A stretch of DNA of 43,646 nt, from the NCBI GenBank assembly GCA_018239665.1, contig JAFEGV010000014.1, positions 1 through 43,646 on the forward strand. The letters run 5' to 3'. The position numbers and the translations under genes are program-made. Shown here one piece after another: positions 42,801 through 43,646 of this stretch (position 1 is the stretch's first letter; every line of letters starts with the position of its first letter). This DNA comes from Verrucomicrobiota bacterium (GTDB lineage: Bacteria; Chlamydiota; Chlamydiia; Chlamydiales; Rhabdochlamydiaceae). A model generated the notes under the pieces. It made no database searches, was not told the origin of the DNA, and worked only from the letters and a program-made list of their open reading frames with translations.

Positions 42801-43646
42801 ACGTTGCTTCCCAGGGAGACGTTGCCGCCGCTCTGAGAAAATCCCCCGTCTGCATTTAACGTCTTGCCGATGGGAGCTGTGAACAGCCCTGAATTGGCAA
42901 TCGTTATCGGGCCGGCAGCGCTTGTCGTCGCATTGCCTCCTAATGTGATCGCAGCTCCCGTCAAGCTGATCCCGCCGGCTGCGTTTGTGTTCAAGTCTGC
43001 ATTATAAACTGCCGTAGCGGTTCCCGTTTGGGTGATCGAACCTGCGTTGATCGCATTGAATGAAAGGACTCCTGAACTAGAAAGGGAAAGGTTTCCTACG
43101 CGAGATCCCGATCCAATCGCCTGGATGGCTGTGATGCTGCCTGCCCCGGACGCTAAAGAAAGGTCATTGGCCCCATCGATCAGACCGTGCAGCAGGATCT
43201 GCTTGTTGCCGGCCGAGCTATCTAGAGATGCCGTCCCCGTCAAGGTGATGTTGGAAAAGCAATTGATGGTCCCATTCGTTGTTGTAATCGCGTTTGCCAG
43301 ATGCAGAGGTCCTGTCCCGTTCTGTAGAAAATTAGATGCTGAAGTGACATTGGCCCCTGAATTGAATGCCAAGGTCCCGGAGTTTGCGATGCTGACAGGG
43401 CCTGCCGAAGCGTTCACGGTGTTCTCAAAAGTAAAGCCTGTCCCGGAAAGAGAAATCCCGCTTGCTCCGTTGACATCAATTGTATCATGAAATGTGGTGG
43501 TCCCGGTCCCAACCGCTTGGCTCAGCGATGCCGCCGTGATCTTTTGGAAGTCGGCATTGGAAACACCGTCTATTGTCAACGCGCCGATTCTCGTGCCGGT
43601 TCCGATATCCGCGGAAATCAGGATCAGGTCTCCGTTGGGATCGAGG
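36818..43646 (-). CDS. Giant beta-helix repeat surface protein (5' end outside the window)
   Basis: About 2,275 residues are visible and the frame is still open at the window edge, so the protein is larger. It consists of about eleven diverged repeats of roughly 165-190 residues, rich in Gly, Ser, Thr, Asn and Ala. Each unit combines Q-x-x-GTGTTTF-x-G, GI-LTG-x-FTF, a NSG turn, and LDGA-DL-L-AG-G-I; one unit (around 41,700-42,000) is degenerate. Such sequence predicts a right-handed beta-helix as in filamentous haemagglutinin-like adhesins. After the repeats comes a Pro-rich linker (PPVPPTPSG) and an aromatic-rich, basic tail of about 120 residues. This tail does not look like an autotransporter barrel; the secretion route is not visible. 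A surface adhesin is likely. No repeat-free N-terminus can be described. Confidence 0.85.
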   Translation of the reverse strand, partial: LDPNGDLILISADIGTGTRIGALTIDGVSNADFQKITAASLSQAVGTGTTTFHDTIDVNGASGISLSGTGFTFENTVNASAGPVSIANSGTLAFNSGANVTSASNFLQNGTGPLHLANAITTTNGTINCFSNITLTGTASLDSSAGNKQILLHGLIDGANDLSLASGAGSITAIQAIGSGSRVGNLSLSSSGVLSFNAINAGSITQTGTATAVYNADLNTNAAGGISLTGAAITLGGNATTSAAGPITIANSGLFTAPIGKTLNADGGFSQSGGNVSLGSNVLANSAPIAFGSPITLTSDVLLNSMSSGSGGGNITVGTVDGAFGLTFTLGSGDLTAGNIGDTMPLTAVIATSVHDNNAQNITAGNIQQYAGSGTTTLNGDMTSTSSLGITLVGTNFTRAGKIITQNGGSFTVTNSGVITGTSINTTDIDGFYIQNGAGTTNFAGTITARQGISFSGPLVLLFNGTLDTSSGNGNITLSNTIDNFDLITPHSLTVNAGVGNITLSSALGAGKPLSSLKLTGNTVSIANIGTAGTPGLTGTLQIPDPASLITPNQIVFNGTAVNALAQTYAATTSFNMNSGALTTILSNGQPVNFTTGTVLLAANTDLTVNSVSGTTGGNITTTDIHAGANSQRSLTLNAGTAIASPGTILPGTIGLAGNGEFASVSLTGVLTLPNSIAANAITFTPTGAMTVGGNLTTVNSGLTFPTAVTLTGSRTFATSGGSILFSSTLDGDANDTRSLALAAGTGDITFANAVGGTFRLNVLGIASARNVTATAAGASITAASIVQSSGSGTTEFGGNVSTTASPGVTFNGKNLQFDSTSVLNTANSGSLFVANVGTFTFAGTATLSGGVSQVGPGAVALSGSIAAGQPVSFAAPVGLTGTPSIDTSSTGQTITFSNTVNGPGGLSLKAGNGNIAMNNTIGGTTSLGAMTIISANNIDLQPLSAASLTFTNFSGLATYQTITTTGAAGVQLTGNNFIRNGALNVGGGGSLTITNSGFIRGFATNTAMIDGSYTQNGAGPNDLSGSITVGNNISFASAIALMDPSSLTTTGNGTITLSSAVDGNQDLTLSAGSGTINLNGTVGTTNRIGVLTISSAGAVSAQAINAASIIQSSGSGTTTFNGNLNTNSTAGISLTGTNFVRGANWTTSNSGPITLSLASGGSFTSTAAGTINSAGAFSQLGLGSVSLAQTINTTNAAILFSGPVSLAGTTTLNTGSAGGITFNNTLDGAAALILTGGAGDIMAGSAVGGGTRLGDITINSANNVDFQALKAASLTQLSGGGTTTLNGPTDLNTALGIDFNGNNCTINGSLTTSNTGGISIENDGLLSVTGTCSVDGDFIQNGMGPSILSGAITSVGGQIAFSSPVTASGSPQLTTSSQPITFSSTLDGASSGSGNLTLDAGAGGDITFTGAIGSINRLGSLSLSNVRNAAINAITAGSITQAAGAGTTSILGTINTSNVLGINLIGHAFTINGSIITTNGGPMSLNHANLLTLICGPSTLISGPFTESGAGTVSMSGLLHTDSADITFNNPITLLNPTTINSDGSGDILISSTIDGATDLTLDSGTNSITVLGAIGGTTPLNNFVIADAKDASFQAINAQTITQSAGTGTTTFNAAVTTSLASGLGLTGNAFTFNAPVTTNGSGKVQINNSGLLTISAAGTMTLTGPFTQIGTGSTLLSGNISVDNDAISFAGPVALGNTVSLNTATATGSITFFNTLDGAQDLNLTAGIGAINFNGAVGGTAPLGALNVVSVFDLNSQSITASSINLSTAYDLATFNGPLSTSGAPGIVLSGYSFTFNNNVTTANTGPLTVTNTGPVTFSPTSLVTVDGPFAMNGTGLVNAGGTLTTNNQPATFSSAVLLNGNYSINTGTTGANVMFSSDLDGPFNLNIAAGLGDVLVQKAVDDGSALNNFTVAAHDVTLTGVGTTATGVVGELSLMASDAINLGNQFYSAGTQTYTAATAINFVNSLSVTTLNSFGGPISFNGAPVVLSNGNDLSIFTNNGALSYTSISGTTFENISINMGNGTAFMNPITGSHINNLLVNAGQIELIGSINAVNTDFESLGAIFNSSAPQAVNSLNIATFNALNGDVGTIASPILVHSSNQVFAGAGGRADSLAVFNGSSVDNTIHAITSNPPCIIIFNGVEIKNCNAPPVPPTPSGQRAHAKAIPPFPFAVPGFDSSYFNLASDYFFFPYFFDDSYVRKDAPMYYRAPAQTSNRAESFGRYKPYYFNLFKPFKGLNLELETGKHAADLFAFLQIENRAPFEGKPKVKKSS

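Noticed and set aside
1..43646. CRISPR arrays, rRNA or tRNA genes, prophage and complete insertion sequences
   Set aside because: Reading the intergenic stretches, I found no spaced direct repeats, no tRNA-like cloverleaf or CCA-flanked sequence, and no transposase, integrase or phage structural gene.

Overview
The window looks like a chromosome segment of a member of the Chlamydiales outside the classical Chlamydia genus (a Waddlia/Parachlamydia/Simkania/Criblamydia-type organism). The signs are the block lon, tsaB, rpsU, dnaJ in the order I recall from Chlamydia, an unusually short S21 protein, a small Lys/Ala-rich histone-like protein, a Legionella/Waddlia-type MOMP-like porin, a Fic protein, and several AT-rich genes of unknown family that look host-directed. 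I could run no database search, so family calls rest on motifs and remembered family architecture.

Layout. 1-6.8 kb holds housekeeping genes: a cut-off gene resembling the rhomboid GlpG N-terminal domain, the ADP-heptose nucleotidyltransferase, lon, tsaB, rpsU, dnaJ and a quinone oxidoreductase. 7-14.2 kb is accessory: two convergent paralogues of unknown function, a Fic protein whose autoinhibitory Glu appears to be Gln, a histone-like gene, an AlkD-like repair protein, a GyrI-like ligand-binding protein and a 710-residue unknown. 14.2-17 kb is the metNIQ methionine importer, preceded by an approximately 245-bp element with terminal inverted repeats. 17-20 kb has a 539-residue protein with a duplicated 48-residue module and a BrnQ-type carrier. 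20.5-26.9 kb is a complete YbhGFSR-like ABC-2 exporter with its outer-membrane TolC/OprM partner. 27.2-30.5 kb carries mtnB, mtnA, mtnC and mtnD. 30.5-35.4 kb has a GNAT acetyltransferase, a CAAX-type membrane protease, an exported GyrI-like protein, an exported Ppx/GppA-like protein and acs. 35.6-43.6 kb has the porin and a giant repeat protein cut off by the window edge.

The most striking observation is that all four methionine-salvage enzymes, cytosolic in every system I know, begin with what looks like a Sec signal peptide. A good promoter directly upstream of the short mtnB start supports that start. Together they would convert methylthioribose-1-phosphate to the keto acid precursor of methionine outside the bacterial cytoplasm. 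Methylthioribose-1-phosphate is what eukaryotic MTA phosphorylase makes, so a host-derived substrate is an attractive idea. Two further proteins a few kb away (Ppx/GppA-like and GyrI-like) also carry signal peptides. The metNIQ importer in the same window would fit a methionine-scavenging lifestyle. This is inference from N-termini and needs localisation data.
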